A DNA stretch of 64,000 nucleotides from Planctomycetales bacterium. GTDB lineage: Bacteria > Planctomycetota > Phycisphaerae > SM23-33. Shown one piece after another: positions 18,201-25,005 of this stretch (positions are counted from its first letter, which is position 1; every line of letters starts with the position of its first letter). Location: positions 62,001 to 126,000 of the forward strand of contig JAUWNJ010000006.1 of the NCBI GenBank assembly GCA_030612725.1, given 5' to 3'. The notes under the pieces are model-generated. The model was not told where the DNA came from. It ran no database searches and saw only the letters and a program-made list of their open reading frames with translations. The translations under genes and the position numbers were made by a program.

Positions 18201-19101
18201 CAACTACACCAGTTACAGCCGAGGTATCAACGGCATCATGATCGACATCGACGGTCTGGCGGGTACGCCGACGGCTTCCGATTTTACGTTCAAGGTCGGC
18301 AACAACGACGATCCGAGCACCTGGGTAACCGCCGCTACCCCAACAATCGCATCACCTCGGGCAGGTGAAGGTGTTGACGGGTCTGACCGCGTGACGATCA
18401 TCTGGGCGGATGGGACTATTCAGAAGCAGTGGTTGCAGGTAACTGTGCTGGCCACAGCCAACACCGGCCTGGCCGAGCCGGACGTGTTCTACTTCGGCAA
18501 CCTGCCCGCGGATTTCAGCGGAGCCTGGACGGTTAACGTGGCGGACTTGGGCATCCTGGCTGGGTCGTACGGACAAACGTTTCCTGCGCCTGTGATGCTT
18601 CAGGGCGACGCCAATGCGGACTGCAAGGTGGATGTGGCTGATCTCGGCATTATGGCTTCTTCCTACGGATTAGCGCTGAGCACCTTAACCGCGCCGGTTT
18701 CCGGCGGCGCCAGCGCGGGGGCTACAATAGTAATGGCTGGATCGGGATACGATGATCCGTATGACGGCCTGGCTGCGCCTTCGATGACAAATCCCATTCT
18801 TGGACAAGTGTCCGAATCGGCGAGATTGCCGGTCTTGCAATGGTCTTCCGCCATGAGAACGTCTCCTTCTGAAGAAGCGGCCTCGCAGAGCGCTGCGAGG
18901 AAGGCTCTGAGCGGCACCCTGGATAGCAATTTGCTGGTCCCGTCCCCGGTGGACATAAGAACTGACAGGCCAATGGCCTTGGCTACTGCAAACACAGACC
19001 CTGGTGATGATGCTCCCTATGGCGGGACAGAACCTTTCGACGATGACTTGATGGTTGATCTCCTTGCCGGTCTTGAGGCTGGAGTCTTTCTGAGGATTTG
19101 A
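15226..19101 (+). CDS. Secreted LEPR-motif protein with FG-GAP repeats, cadherin-like repeats and dockerin-like end
   Basis: A 1291-residue protein. The N-terminus FEQLEPRLLLDGAP (residues 22-35) is the LEPR-XLL type motif typical of exported planctomycete proteins. Seven FG-GAP/VCBS repeats (about 40-372) follow, each near 50 residues with a calcium-binding DFNGDGRxDLAVTN core. Next come a beta-rich module (about 372-540), a helical stretch (about 565-740), two cadherin-like repeats (about 745-845 and 845-945), a module with YNRSYFDG and RGINGIMIDIDG (945-1100), and two dockerin-like half-repeats, VNVADLGILAGSYG and GDANADCKVDVADLGIM (1103-1148). A low-complexity tail ends the protein. ATG 15226 has GAGAGGAG ahead; an earlier in-frame ATG would put 30 residues before the motif. 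It is probably cell-surface or extracellular and adhesive, with no enzyme domain visible. Confidence 0.85.
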   Translation: MREKTNVDSQVRQVQPMFEQLEPRLLLDGAPFSVPHDVAVGNGPVGIVSGDFNGDGLVDLAVTNPNDDDVSVLHGLSGGGFGRQDVVVGDDPRGIVSDDFNDDGWMDLAVTNYTGKSVYVLYGLEAGGFDSQRVVSSSISTLHGIVSGDFNDDGRADLAVTSITDVGDGLVCIMYGLEAGGFGNFQIVAVGRFPLGIVSGDFNGDERTDLAVTNYFSNNVSVLYGLEAGGFGNIRTVAVGERPYGIVSGHFNGDGRVDLAVTNEYDDDVSVLYGLSEGGFERQDVPVGDGPRGIVLDDFNGDGRADLAIANLNGNDVSVVYGLVVGGFNSRQDVAVGSGPWEIVSGDFNGDGRADLAVTNFYDDDISVLYNQQGVKVIRPGAGVSEWESSDSAGKAADSEWADEGGMVLDPGLFSGDAQPVYRFNLPESIIVGENTSVTVSIYGKGKDWSYEPALWVGPEGSRYLLTDHLPEAEGWTHFEVPADQLAGLMVDAGAVMPGYTLDVMVDAQYDVVVWDWYDLKEVRINYTHEGVSSLGIQSYQTVLNGASAVLNFYEDIASAWPQPLLAQGDLAQLLQPSIPTVSLGVPFLDIAWETFGLIHDFELLYDVLGGVFTWMDFMMSVDVYPGSETNSAFQAFANLGTNWWDALEDDGQISDGEAGTINSAIQNTQDRLDDLEAELIDVAADMEGFLSHTDPGVVNYAKLGLQALAPMLLFDPDTGDGPTANSYLPALNQMIGDLWVNRSPTGISLSSTSVPENQPTDTVVGTFSTTDDPGDTHAYELVSGAGDDDNGSFWINVNTLKTDESFNYEGKDTYSIRVRSTDQDGLYTDKIFTINVTNVNEQPTDIALSNNAVAENQPAGTVVGVLSGTDPDAGQSATLTFSLVPGYGDNSQFSIDPATKQLKTAAAFDFESKSSYSIKLLATDAGSPVLSYEEVFAVNVIDVPDATIAGRYVFYNRSYFDGNDVAANTADDTAIDTSKTSLLPGQTATFANYTSYSRGINGIMIDIDGLAGTPTASDFTFKVGNNDDPSTWVTAATPTIASPRAGEGVDGSDRVTIIWADGTIQKQWLQVTVLATANTGLAEPDVFYFGNLPADFSGAWTVNVADLGILAGSYGQTFPAPVMLQGDANADCKVDVADLGIMASSYGLALSTLTAPVSGGASAGATIVMAGSGYDDPYDGLAAPSMTNPILGQVSESARLPVLQWSSAMRTSPSEEAASQSAARKALSGTLDSNLLVPSPVDIRTDRPMALATANTDPGDDAPYGGTEPFDDDLMVDLLAGLEAGVFLRI

Positions 19102-19357
19102 CCAGCGAATGAGCGTAACATGTGGACGTCGTATGCCAACGCCTTCGGTACGAACGGTTCGGCCGACCCTCAGGCTCTGACTTCATCCCATCGGTAGCGG
19201 ATTGCGCCGTTGTGGTATGACAACGGGTTCGATGCCGGTCGGCTTCGTGACATTTTTGCATCTCTCTACACGTTCAAAAGTGTAGCACCACGATTGCCGA
19301 TCTGGATTACGGGGCGATGATGTCTCGCAAAATCTTTGCTTACAAGCAGAAGTGTAA
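19102..19357 (+). other. Gap between surface protein and integrated element, possible coding remnant
   Basis: No intact gene. A frame from ATG 19120 (MWTSYANAFGTNG...) is interrupted by a TAG after 25 codons and continues open as RIAPLWYDNGFDAGRLRDIF... for about 40 codons to a TGA near 19320. I do not recognise it. A small hairpin CTACAC/GTGTAG lies at about 19267-19286. Confidence 0.3.
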
Positions 19358-19378
19358 TGGGCGCGACAGGACTCGAAC
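19358..19378. repeat. Distal att site of the element
   Basis: A 21-bp sequence (TGGGCGCGAC...CTCGAAC) identical to 26804-26824, the T-arm/acceptor end of tRNA-Val on the minus strand. It is flanked on the left by unrelated chromosomal sequence. Confidence 0.85.
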
Positions 19379-19563
19379 AATCGGCGAAAACGCCCGTAAA
19401 ATCACCAATTCCGAAAACAGGCGGCGCACTTTCAGGCGCACTTTCCGGCGATTCCGCGCCGAATCTGACCGAACTGACAGCGATGTTATCCGGCATGAGC
19501 GCCGCCGACAAGAAAATACTCGCGGCGTTGCTGACAGACAAGGGGAAGGACGGGCAGGAATGA
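19379..19563 (+). other. Alternative integrase 3' end, displaced by integration
   Basis: Sequence right of the distal att core reads, in the integrase frame, QSAKTPVKSPIPKTGG... to a TGA at 19561-19563 (61 residues, ending KDGQE). When the element is circular, the frame entering the core at 26804 would continue here, giving an integrase of 484 rather than 429 residues. The in-frame codons left of the core are chromosomal and have no plausible start, so in the integrated state this is probably not a separate gene. Confidence 0.7.
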
Positions 19564-19823
19564 CCCAGGACGCCCCCCACAAGTCGCCAGGACTGCATCA
19601 GGACGCGAGCCTGCCCGCACAGGGCAACGAACCGCCCGAAACCGTACCAGAATACCTACGGGATGTAGATCGCTGTTTCTGGCGAGCCAAGACACGATTG
19701 ACGCCGCCGGGCGTTCCGGCGGATACAGAAGGCCCGGCACAGGCCGAGCGGGAAATTGACGGACTGCCCGACGTGGACGAAATCGACTTGAAGCAGGATC
19801 GTCCGCTCACAGTCGCCGGTTGA
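19560..19823 (+). CDS. Small hypothetical protein of the element
   Basis: 87 residues (MTQDAPHKSPGLHQDASL..., ending KQDRPLTVAG), acidic and proline-rich, with no recognised domain. The ATG overlaps the stop of the displaced integrase tail as ATGA, so in the circular form it would be translationally coupled to the integrase. The coupling is the main reason to believe it is real. Function unknown. Confidence 0.5.
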   Translation: MTQDAPHKSPGLHQDASLPAQGNEPPETVPEYLRDVDRCFWRAKTRLTPPGVPADTEGPAQAEREIDGLPDVDEIDLKQDRPLTVAG

Positions 19824-19908
19824 GTCCGGGCGGCACAGGTTGTAGAATCCAGGCATCGGGACGGCGGCGGTCCGTCAAGGCGATCCAACTCTTTGAAAGG
19901 GCTGAACT

Positions 19909-20736
19909 ATGAAGCGGACACTTCTACTTTGTCTTGTTATCGGCGTGGCGATTACTACGGGTTGGATGCTTGGCCATCAACCGTCCTATGCGGAGCGTGC
20001 GGCACGACGCGATAACGGCTGGACTGGCGTCGTTACAAGGGAGCAGTTGACCGGGGGGCCAAGATTCAACGGCAATGTTGTTACTTGGTCCGACAGTCGC
20101 GGCAATCTTTGCGCTTGGCACATGGGTCAACGATATGTGCTTGCTAGGAATGGTCAGTATATGACCAAAACGGTCCAGCCGGGCGTCGGAATGGTCTTCT
20201 GGAAAAGCACGCGAGTTAACGAATACAAGGCGTGGATTGCGCCGGGTTCCGCCGTGGTACATAGATCTGCGCCTCGATCTGACGCTAGTCCGGCAAAGGA
20301 AGCAGAAGCGGCGCGACAGCGCGCCATTAAATTCAACCTTCAAACCGCCCGCAATATCGACCCGGACAGGTTTGCCGCCGGACGAATACAAAGCAAGATT
20401 GCAAAGATAGAAGCCACGTCCGCTTTGCAGGCGGCACAACGAAAAGCGAGAGAGACCGCCCGGCAGATTTCGGAGAAAGCCCGAATCGAAGGGGCCGAAC
20501 GGAATCGAAAGAGCGAGGATCGCATTAATCGTGAAATCAACGAAGCGATTGCCAAGTTGAGTAAGGTATATCCCGAACTTGCAAAAGATTCTGCAACGAT
20601 TAAGCGTTGGGAAAATGAGGCGGCGAGGATTCTTCGCGCCTCCATTCCGGGACCAGACGCCGAGCCGGAGGCCAAGCCTTTGACTATCGAGGAAGCATTT
20701 AGGCGGGCGGCAGTAGCATTGACAGGCCGAAAGTGA
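19909..20736 (+). CDS. Hypothetical exported coiled-coil protein
   Basis: 275 residues. An N-terminal signal peptide or membrane anchor (MKRTLLLCLVIGVAITTGWMLG) is followed by a beta-type region (about 35-115, GNVVTWSDSRGNLCAWHMGQ) and a long charged helical segment (about 125-235) rich in Ala, Lys, Glu and Arg that should form a coiled coil. I recognise no family. The ribosome-binding phrase TTTGAAAGGG lies 7 nt before the ATG and is shared with other element genes. A phrase ATCGGGACGGCGG in its leader (about 19855) recurs just before the next gene, pointing to a duplicated leader. Confidence 0.7.
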   Translation: MKRTLLLCLVIGVAITTGWMLGHQPSYAERAARRDNGWTGVVTREQLTGGPRFNGNVVTWSDSRGNLCAWHMGQRYVLARNGQYMTKTVQPGVGMVFWKSTRVNEYKAWIAPGSAVVHRSAPRSDASPAKEAEAARQRAIKFNLQTARNIDPDRFAAGRIQSKIAKIEATSALQAAQRKARETARQISEKARIEGAERNRKSEDRINREINEAIAKLSKVYPELAKDSATIKRWENEAARILRASIPGPDAEPEAKPLTIEEAFRRAAVALTGRK

Positions 20737-20798
20737 AAAAGAATATCGGGACGGCGGCTTGCAACTGCCAAGCGGTCCCTGGTTGGCGTGCTCGTTAC

Positions 20799-20849
20799 TT
20801 ACCCTTTCAGGCGCTCCACCGGGGACCGGCCCGACCTTTGAAAGGGTAA
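20799..20849 (+). promoter_or_regulatory. Hairpin that can sequester the ribosome-binding site of the next gene
   Basis: TTACCCTTTCA (20799-20809) is a perfect 11-bp complement of TGAAAGGGTAA (20839-20849), which contains the Shine-Dalgarno sequence of the gene starting at 20853. A second possible pairing, GGTCCC (20774-20779) with GGGACC (20822-20827), could form an alternative fold. The geometry fits translational control. Confidence 0.5.
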
Positions 20850-20852
20850 AAG

Positions 20853-21470
20853 ATGACGCTACAAGACACTTTCCGAGAAGCCTACAGGGATGTTGCGCTG
20901 AAGGTACACAAATTGCTTTCCTTTCCGGGAGCCAGAGAGACTTTCGGACGGCACTTCAAAGAATACAAGGAGCGTTCGAGCGGCAAGCGGCGAAACCTTA
21001 CGGCGAAATACACCAGACTTGCCGTTTTGCATGGCCTCTGCTTCCCTGACGAAGCGATAGACCCACTTATCATTTCCGACTCCTGCAAATACAATAAAAC
21101 GTGGTCGGTGGCCACTCCTCTTGCCTGGTCTGCTGACAATGACAAGAACCGCGCTGGCACAATAATGGACTTGGAAGCCGACCTTGCCGACGTGGAGGCC
21201 GACTTGGAGGCCAACGCGCCCGGGCAGGATGAAGGCGAAGCAAAGGCGGTGGACGAACCCCAAGGGACGCCGAAAACTAATCCCCAACTCATCTATCAAT
21301 CTGACGGAGCGGAGTTCTACAACATTCCCAAGAGCACACTTTCCAAGGCGGCCAACAAGGAACCAGGCGAGCCGGGGTATCTCTGGTCTGGCCACACGGG
21401 GCGCAGGGTTTTTTATCGCAGGGCCGACTTGCAAAAAATCAGCCGCAGTCGGCAGAAACTTGGCGGATAG
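20853..21470 (+). CDS. Hypothetical protein with C-terminal HTH-like segment
   Basis: 205 residues. The N-terminal half (about 1-100) is basic and helical (HKLLSFPGARETFGRHFKEY). An acidic linker follows (about 105-145, DLEADLADVEADLEA). The C-terminus (about 150-200, EFYNIPKSTLSKAANKEPGE then GRRVFYRRADLQKISRSR) has the pattern of an excisionase/HTH_17-type DNA-binding domain. ATG 20853 has AAAGGG four to nine bases ahead, within the hairpin described. It is probably a DNA-binding protein of the element; the precise role is unknown. Confidence 0.65.
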   Translation: MTLQDTFREAYRDVALKVHKLLSFPGARETFGRHFKEYKERSSGKRRNLTAKYTRLAVLHGLCFPDEAIDPLIISDSCKYNKTWSVATPLAWSADNDKNRAGTIMDLEADLADVEADLEANAPGQDEGEAKAVDEPQGTPKTNPQLIYQSDGAEFYNIPKSTLSKAANKEPGEPGYLWSGHTGRRVFYRRADLQKISRSRQKLGG

Positions 21471-21481
21471 TTTCCGTTGGT

Positions 21482-21559
21482 GTTCACAGTCAACGCTTTT
21501 TCGATGTAGAAAAGCCGCTATTTACGGGGGCAATCTCGCCTTTACGAGTTCACAGTCAA
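21482..21559 (+). promoter_or_regulatory. Pair of 12-bp direct repeats before the HTH genes
   Basis: GTTCACAGTCAA occurs at 21482-21493 and again at 21548-21559, 66 bp apart, in the short gap before the first excisionase-like gene. They may be binding sites for an element-encoded HTH protein. Confidence 0.35.
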
Positions 21560-21593
21560 GTTTCTAAAAGTTTCTCGCGTTAGATTCTATGAC

Positions 21594-21812
21594 ATGAAAA
21601 CGACGCGAGAGATTGCAAGGGAATTGAACATCACGCCGGCGGCTCTGCGGCAGCATATTGCCGCTGGGAACATCGCCTCCCCGAAACGGCGAGCCGGGAT
21701 GATGTTCTTGTGGACTTCAAGAGAGATAGAAATTGCGCGGCAGGTTTTGAGTGAGCCAGGACGCAGACGGCCCCGGTATGTCGCCAAGGCGCTGATGGGG
21801 GGCCTCCGATGA
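21594..21812 (+). CDS. Small HTH protein, MerR/excisionase-like
   Basis: 72 residues. The N-terminal helix-turn-helix REIARELNITPAALRQHIAAG is followed by SPKRRAGMMFLWTSREIEIAR, where a wing and dimer helix would lie. It is typical of HTH_17/MerR-like excisionases and small phage regulators. Its stop overlaps the ATG of the next HTH gene as ATGA, so the two are co-translated. It may act as recombination directionality factor or repressor. Confidence 0.65.
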   Translation: MKTTREIARELNITPAALRQHIAAGNIASPKRRAGMMFLWTSREIEIARQVLSEPGRRRPRYVAKALMGGLR

Positions 21813-22027
21813 AAACTGACACCGCCCCCGCAACCATTACACCGCTGCTATTGAACATGCGCGACGCAGCGAGATTCCTGGCAATCGGCGAAAGGACTCT
21901 CTGGTCATTGACTGTTCCACGCGGGCCGATCCCATCTGTTCGCATCGGGCGCGCCTGTAGATTTGACAGACGTGATTTAATCGCCTTCGCCGACAGCCGA
22001 AAGGAGGCTTCGTCATGCAGCGAGTGA
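21809..22027 (+). CDS. Excisionase-family HTH_17 protein
   Basis: 72 residues. LLNMRDAARFLAIGERTLWSL is the classical AlpA/HTH_17 opening, followed by PSVRIGRACRFDRRDLIAFAD, the usual second half of this domain. Such proteins control excision or expression of integrated elements. ATGA overlap upstream; the next small gene starts 13 bases before this one ends, behind AAAGGAGG. Confidence 0.75.
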   Translation: MKTDTAPATITPLLLNMRDAARFLAIGERTLWSLTVPRGPIPSVRIGRACRFDRRDLIAFADSRKEASSCSE

Positions 22028-22194
22028 ACAAAAATCGCCTCCGTCCGTCTGCGGGAGAACAGGCATTGCGCCGGGCTGAACGACGGCGAATCCAAAGGCT
22101 GCACGGTGGCAAGTGGACGCGCGAGGCCAAGGGTGAGTTTCAAGCGTTCTTGCGGCGGCGTGCTTGTGGGTGTTTTGAGGGTCGTGCGCTATGA
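22015..22194 (+). CDS. 59-residue basic hypothetical protein
   Basis: MQRVNKNRLRPSAGEQALRR begins a 59-residue, very arginine-rich protein ending in RRRACGCFEGRAL. It is preceded by a near-perfect Shine-Dalgarno AAAGGAGG seven bases before the ATG, and its TGA overlaps the ATG of the replication gene (ATGA). Those two signals support translation. It may be a nucleic-acid-binding accessory factor; no family recognised. Confidence 0.6.
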   Translation: MQRVNKNRLRPSAGEQALRRAERRRIQRLHGGKWTREAKGEFQAFLRRRACGCFEGRAL

Positions 22195-23048
22195 AGCCGG
22201 GCAACAACACACCGAATGGCGAACCCATTGACACCGGCTTCTGGCGTCTCCAACACGAGCACCTTGCCGCCGTGCTTGCCCGCAATGACCTGTCCTGGGA
22301 ATCGGCTCGCGTCTATCTCGCCCTGGCCGACATGACCCTGGGATACGGCAAGACGCGCGATGTTGTCAGCCTGGGGCAGATTGCCGACCGGGCCGGGATG
22401 ATCCGCTGCCACGTGGTCCGCGCCCTGAAGCGTCTGGCAGACTTGGGGCTGTACGGGCAAAGCCGTGCAAGGGGTCAGCAGATGGCGCGATGGGTAATCT
22501 GGCCGCCGCCTGCTGTTACCGAGGCTGGTACTAGTACCGAGGCCGGTAACAGAAGTGTTGCCGAGGCTGGTAACAGAACTGTTACCGAAGGTGTTACCGG
22601 GGCTGGTACACACCAAGACACCAAGAAAGGGAAGAAATTAAAGAAGGGGGAAAAAAGCGCGGCAAAGCCGCCCGCCGCCTCTGGTAAAAACTTTTCCTTG
22701 ACGCCTGGGGACCACAAAGGCAACGGCGACGTGGGCCGACTGGTCGGGCTTTGGGTCGAGGGCTTTCAGTCCCGCATCGTGAAGCCCTTCGCAAAGAGCG
22801 CCCGGGGACGGCTGGCAGGGACAATCAAGAATCTGCTGGGGGAATTTGCGACTGACGATCTCGCCGCTGCAATCGGGCGGTGGTTCAGCGAGAGTCGGCA
22901 AAGTTATAGCATCGGGCTTTTCAAGGTCAAGTTGGAGGATGGCGACGCCGACCTTACGGGCCGCGTTGTTGAAGAAAAATACAAGGGGCATGTCAACAAG
23001 GCGAGCGCCAAGGCAGCCAGAGACGGCGCGCTCCTGGAGGAACTCTGA
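22191..23048 (+). CDS. Phage replication protein O-like initiator
   Basis: 285 residues. Residues about 12-105 resemble the N-terminal winged-helix domain of phage replication protein O (DTGFWRLQHEHLAAVLARN, LSWESARVYLALADMTLGYG, CHVVRALKRLADLGLYG). A repetitive linker (about 108-140, built from TEAG units) and a lysine-rich stretch follow, then a C-terminal domain (about 175-285). In lambda the O initiator binds iterons inside its own gene and recruits helicase; here the gene also carries repeats (22517-22608) and is followed by a DnaB-type helicase whose ATG overlaps the stop. This strongly suggests the element's replication initiator. Confidence 0.7.
   Translation: MKPGNNTPNGEPIDTGFWRLQHEHLAAVLARNDLSWESARVYLALADMTLGYGKTRDVVSLGQIADRAGMIRCHVVRALKRLADLGLYGQSRARGQQMARWVIWPPPAVTEAGTSTEAGNRSVAEAGNRTVTEGVTGAGTHQDTKKGKKLKKGEKSAAKPPAASGKNFSLTPGDHKGNGDVGRLVGLWVEGFQSRIVKPFAKSARGRLAGTIKNLLGEFATDDLAAAIGRWFSESRQSYSIGLFKVKLEDGDADLTGRVVEEKYKGHVNKASAKAARDGALLEEL
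22517..22608 (+). repeat. Iteron-like repeats inside the replication gene, candidate origin
   Basis: Five 14-bp units related to TACCGAGGCTGGTA start at 22517, 22535, 22559, 22583 and 22595 (spacing 18, 24, 24, 12). Most carry the dyad TACC-N6-GGTA. Between them lie perfect palindromes GGTACTAGTACC (22527-22538) and GGTAACAG-AA-CTGTTACC (22569-22586). An A/G-rich purine stretch follows at about 22612-22655. The layout resembles lambda ori. Confidence 0.5.
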
Positions 23049-24412
23049 TGCAGGTTCGAGAAATGCCACAATCCGCCGAAGCGGAAGTCTGCGTACTGGG
23101 GTCAATGCTTCTTGACCCTGACACCATCCCGGAGGCGCGGGAAATAGTCGGTGTTGATGATTTCTATCGCCCGGCTCATCGGACGATATTTGACGCTCTC
23201 TGCAAGATGCACCAGGCGGGATCGGCAATCGACCTTGTAATCTTTCAGAACTATCTCACCGACAACGGGCAGTTGGAAAAAGTCGGCGGCATCGAGTACG
23301 TCGATGATATTGTCAGTGGCGTACCAAGCGCGGCAAACCTGAAATACTACGCCGGTATCGTCCGCGAGAAGTCCGCCCTTCGGCAGTTGATCGGTATCGG
23401 AACGAAACTCGCCGACCGCGCCTACCACCCGGAAGGTTCCGCCGAAGGCCTGATTGACGAAACCCAGCAGCGGCTAATCGAGCAGGACGCCCGCCACAAG
23501 CGAATGGCCGGGAACGTCGCCGACGCCGGGGAGATTTCCGGGGCCGTCCTGAAACGAACCGAGGAGGTCTGGCGCAATCCCGATTGCTTCGTGGGACTGA
23601 AGACCGGCATATCCATTCTGGACAAGGCTACCGGCGGCCTGCGGCCCGGCAATTATGCTGTACTGGCCGGTGTAACCGGAAAGGGGAAAACCACACTGGC
23701 GACAAGCATCACCGAGAGCGTATGCAGACAGGGCAAGGCGGTTCTCTACATCAGCGCCGAGATGACGCCGGCGGAACTGATGGAGCGAATGCTTGCCGCC
23801 AAATCCGACATTTACCTTTCAAGAATCCGCAACGGGCGGTTGCGGGATGGCGACGTCAACAATGACTGGGGCAGACTGGCCGACGCCGATGCCAAAATCG
23901 CCCAGTGGAAACTACGAATCATCGGCAAGCCATTGAGCGTGCCGGAGATCGCCGCTGCGGTTCGGAAGTTCGGGCAGGACCTGCATCGGCCCGTGGACCT
24001 TGTGGTAATCGACTATCTCCAAAAGATGAAGGGGCCGGGGAATAGTCGTTACGAACAAGTCAGCGGTGTATCCGGCAACCTGAAAAATATGGCCTTGGAC
24101 CTTGGCGTGCCGCTGCTCGTGCTGGCGCAACTTCGGCGCGAGGTCGGCCAGAGCGGACGGAAGCCATGCCTACACGATCTGAAGGAAACGGGCGAGACGG
24201 AGAACGATGCCGATGTCGTCCTTCTACTGCACCATCCGCCAGACAACGGCCCCGACGTATTCGACCAGGACCAATACGAAGTCTGGTTGAAGATTGACAA
24301 GAATCGCAACGGCCCGGAGACGCCCTGGCCCAGCGAAACCGAGAACCAAAAGGGCGCAATCAGGCTGAAATGGAAACCATCCGTTACCCGGTTCAGTTGG
24401 CCGGTAGAGTAA
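23048..24412 (+). CDS. DnaB-type replicative helicase of the element
   Basis: 454 residues. The N-terminal DnaB domain (about 6-105: SAEAEVCVLGSMLLDPDTI) is joined by a linker to a RecA-type helicase domain (about 175-450) with Walker A GVTGKGKTTLA, Walker B LVVIDYLQ and the DnaB-specific region LVLAQLRREVG. It is the hexameric 5'-3' helicase for the element's replication. It resembles the chromosomal dnaB at 34137 in architecture but clearly diverges in sequence. Its ATG overlaps the initiator stop (TGATG) behind GGAGG. A loader remnant follows directly after its stop. Confidence 0.9.
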   Translation: MQVREMPQSAEAEVCVLGSMLLDPDTIPEAREIVGVDDFYRPAHRTIFDALCKMHQAGSAIDLVIFQNYLTDNGQLEKVGGIEYVDDIVSGVPSAANLKYYAGIVREKSALRQLIGIGTKLADRAYHPEGSAEGLIDETQQRLIEQDARHKRMAGNVADAGEISGAVLKRTEEVWRNPDCFVGLKTGISILDKATGGLRPGNYAVLAGVTGKGKTTLATSITESVCRQGKAVLYISAEMTPAELMERMLAAKSDIYLSRIRNGRLRDGDVNNDWGRLADADAKIAQWKLRIIGKPLSVPEIAAAVRKFGQDLHRPVDLVVIDYLQKMKGPGNSRYEQVSGVSGNLKNMALDLGVPLLVLAQLRREVGQSGRKPCLHDLKETGETENDADVVLLLHHPPDNGPDVFDQDQYEVWLKIDKNRNGPETPWPSETENQKGAIRLKWKPSVTRFSWPVE

Positions 24413-24598
24413 GGAGTTTGGAACGATGACCTGCCGACAATCATAACCAGCAACGTTGACCCTGATGCCCTGGTCGGAGCCGTGGACGGTCGGGTAGCGA
24501 GTCGGATTGCCGAATCACGGACGATGTTTGAATTTCCGAATCGCGACCTTCGAGTTGTCGGCACGGTAAGGGATGTTGACAAATGTCAACTTCGGTGA
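24413..24598 (+). pseudogene. C-terminal remnant of a DnaC/IstB-type AAA+ helicase loader
   Basis: In the same frame as the helicase and immediately after its TAA, 61 codons read GVWNDDLPTIITSN... then DGRVASRIAES. TIITSN (sensor 1 region) and DxRVxSRI (arginine-finger region) are hallmarks of DnaC-like loaders. No start codon, Walker A or Walker B is present, so the N-terminal two thirds are gone. It suggests that the element once carried an initiator-helicase-loader set. Confidence 0.6.
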
Positions 24599-24642
24599 GG
24601 ACACGAAAAGTGGAAAAAATCAAGCAGACACTTGACAGATTT

Positions 24643-24718
24643 TGTAGCCTCCGCCCAAGTGGAAAGTACCGTAAGCCCTTTTCACCTCGCCAGTTGCGGC
24701 TGCACAGGCGAGGCTACA
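24643..24718 (+). ncRNA. Candidate structured RNA or attenuator
   Basis: TGTAGCCTC(c)GCC (24643-24655) pairs with GGCGAGGCTACA (24707-24718) as a 12-bp stem with one bulge. Inside, GTGGAAAG (24659-24666) pairs with CTTTTCAC (24678-24685), one G-U pair. CCTCGCC (24685-24691) offers an alternative partner for GGCGAGG (24707-24713). It lies 55 nt before a regulator gene with no gene of its own, in the 24599-24772 gap. No poly-T follows, so a simple terminator is unlikely. Confidence 0.35.
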
Positions 24719-24772
24719 GTGTAAGACGGTGATTCAGGCGGCGTATAGTCAAGTAACATGTGAGGTGTTGAG

Positions 24773-25003
24773 ATGCCAAAGAAGCGAGTTGAACTTTCGG
24801 ACCAGATACGCCGGGCGGTGCGAACCTCCGGCAGGAGTTGCTATTCGATCTGCAAGTGGTCCGGGCTTGACCAGTCGAGCCTTTCGCGGTTCATGCGCGG
24901 CGAGCGGGGCCTGTCAATGCGAAGCCTGGACGACCTGGCCGACATACTGAAATTGAACCTCCGAAGTCCACGAAGAAACCGGAAAAAACCGAGGACAGGA
25001 TAG
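24773..25003 (+). CDS. Small XRE/Cro-type HTH regulator
   Basis: 76 residues. The HTH region is SGRSCYSICKWSGLDQSSLSRFMRG followed by RSLDDLADILKL, the canonical five-helix Cro/C1 pattern, and a basic tail. GAGGTG lies six bases before the ATG. It sits at the boundary between replication and regulatory/integration genes and may control the promoter at 25022, which is flanked by an inverted heptamer. Confidence 0.75.
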   Translation: MPKKRVELSDQIRRAVRTSGRSCYSICKWSGLDQSSLSRFMRGERGLSMRSLDDLADILKLNLRSPRRNRKKPRTG

Positions 25004-25005
25004 CA

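Noticed and set aside
19317-19559. Longer N-terminus of the 87-residue element protein crossing the att site
   Set aside because: It would be read through chromosomal and att sequence in a different frame from the integrase; the ATGA start at 19560 is simpler.
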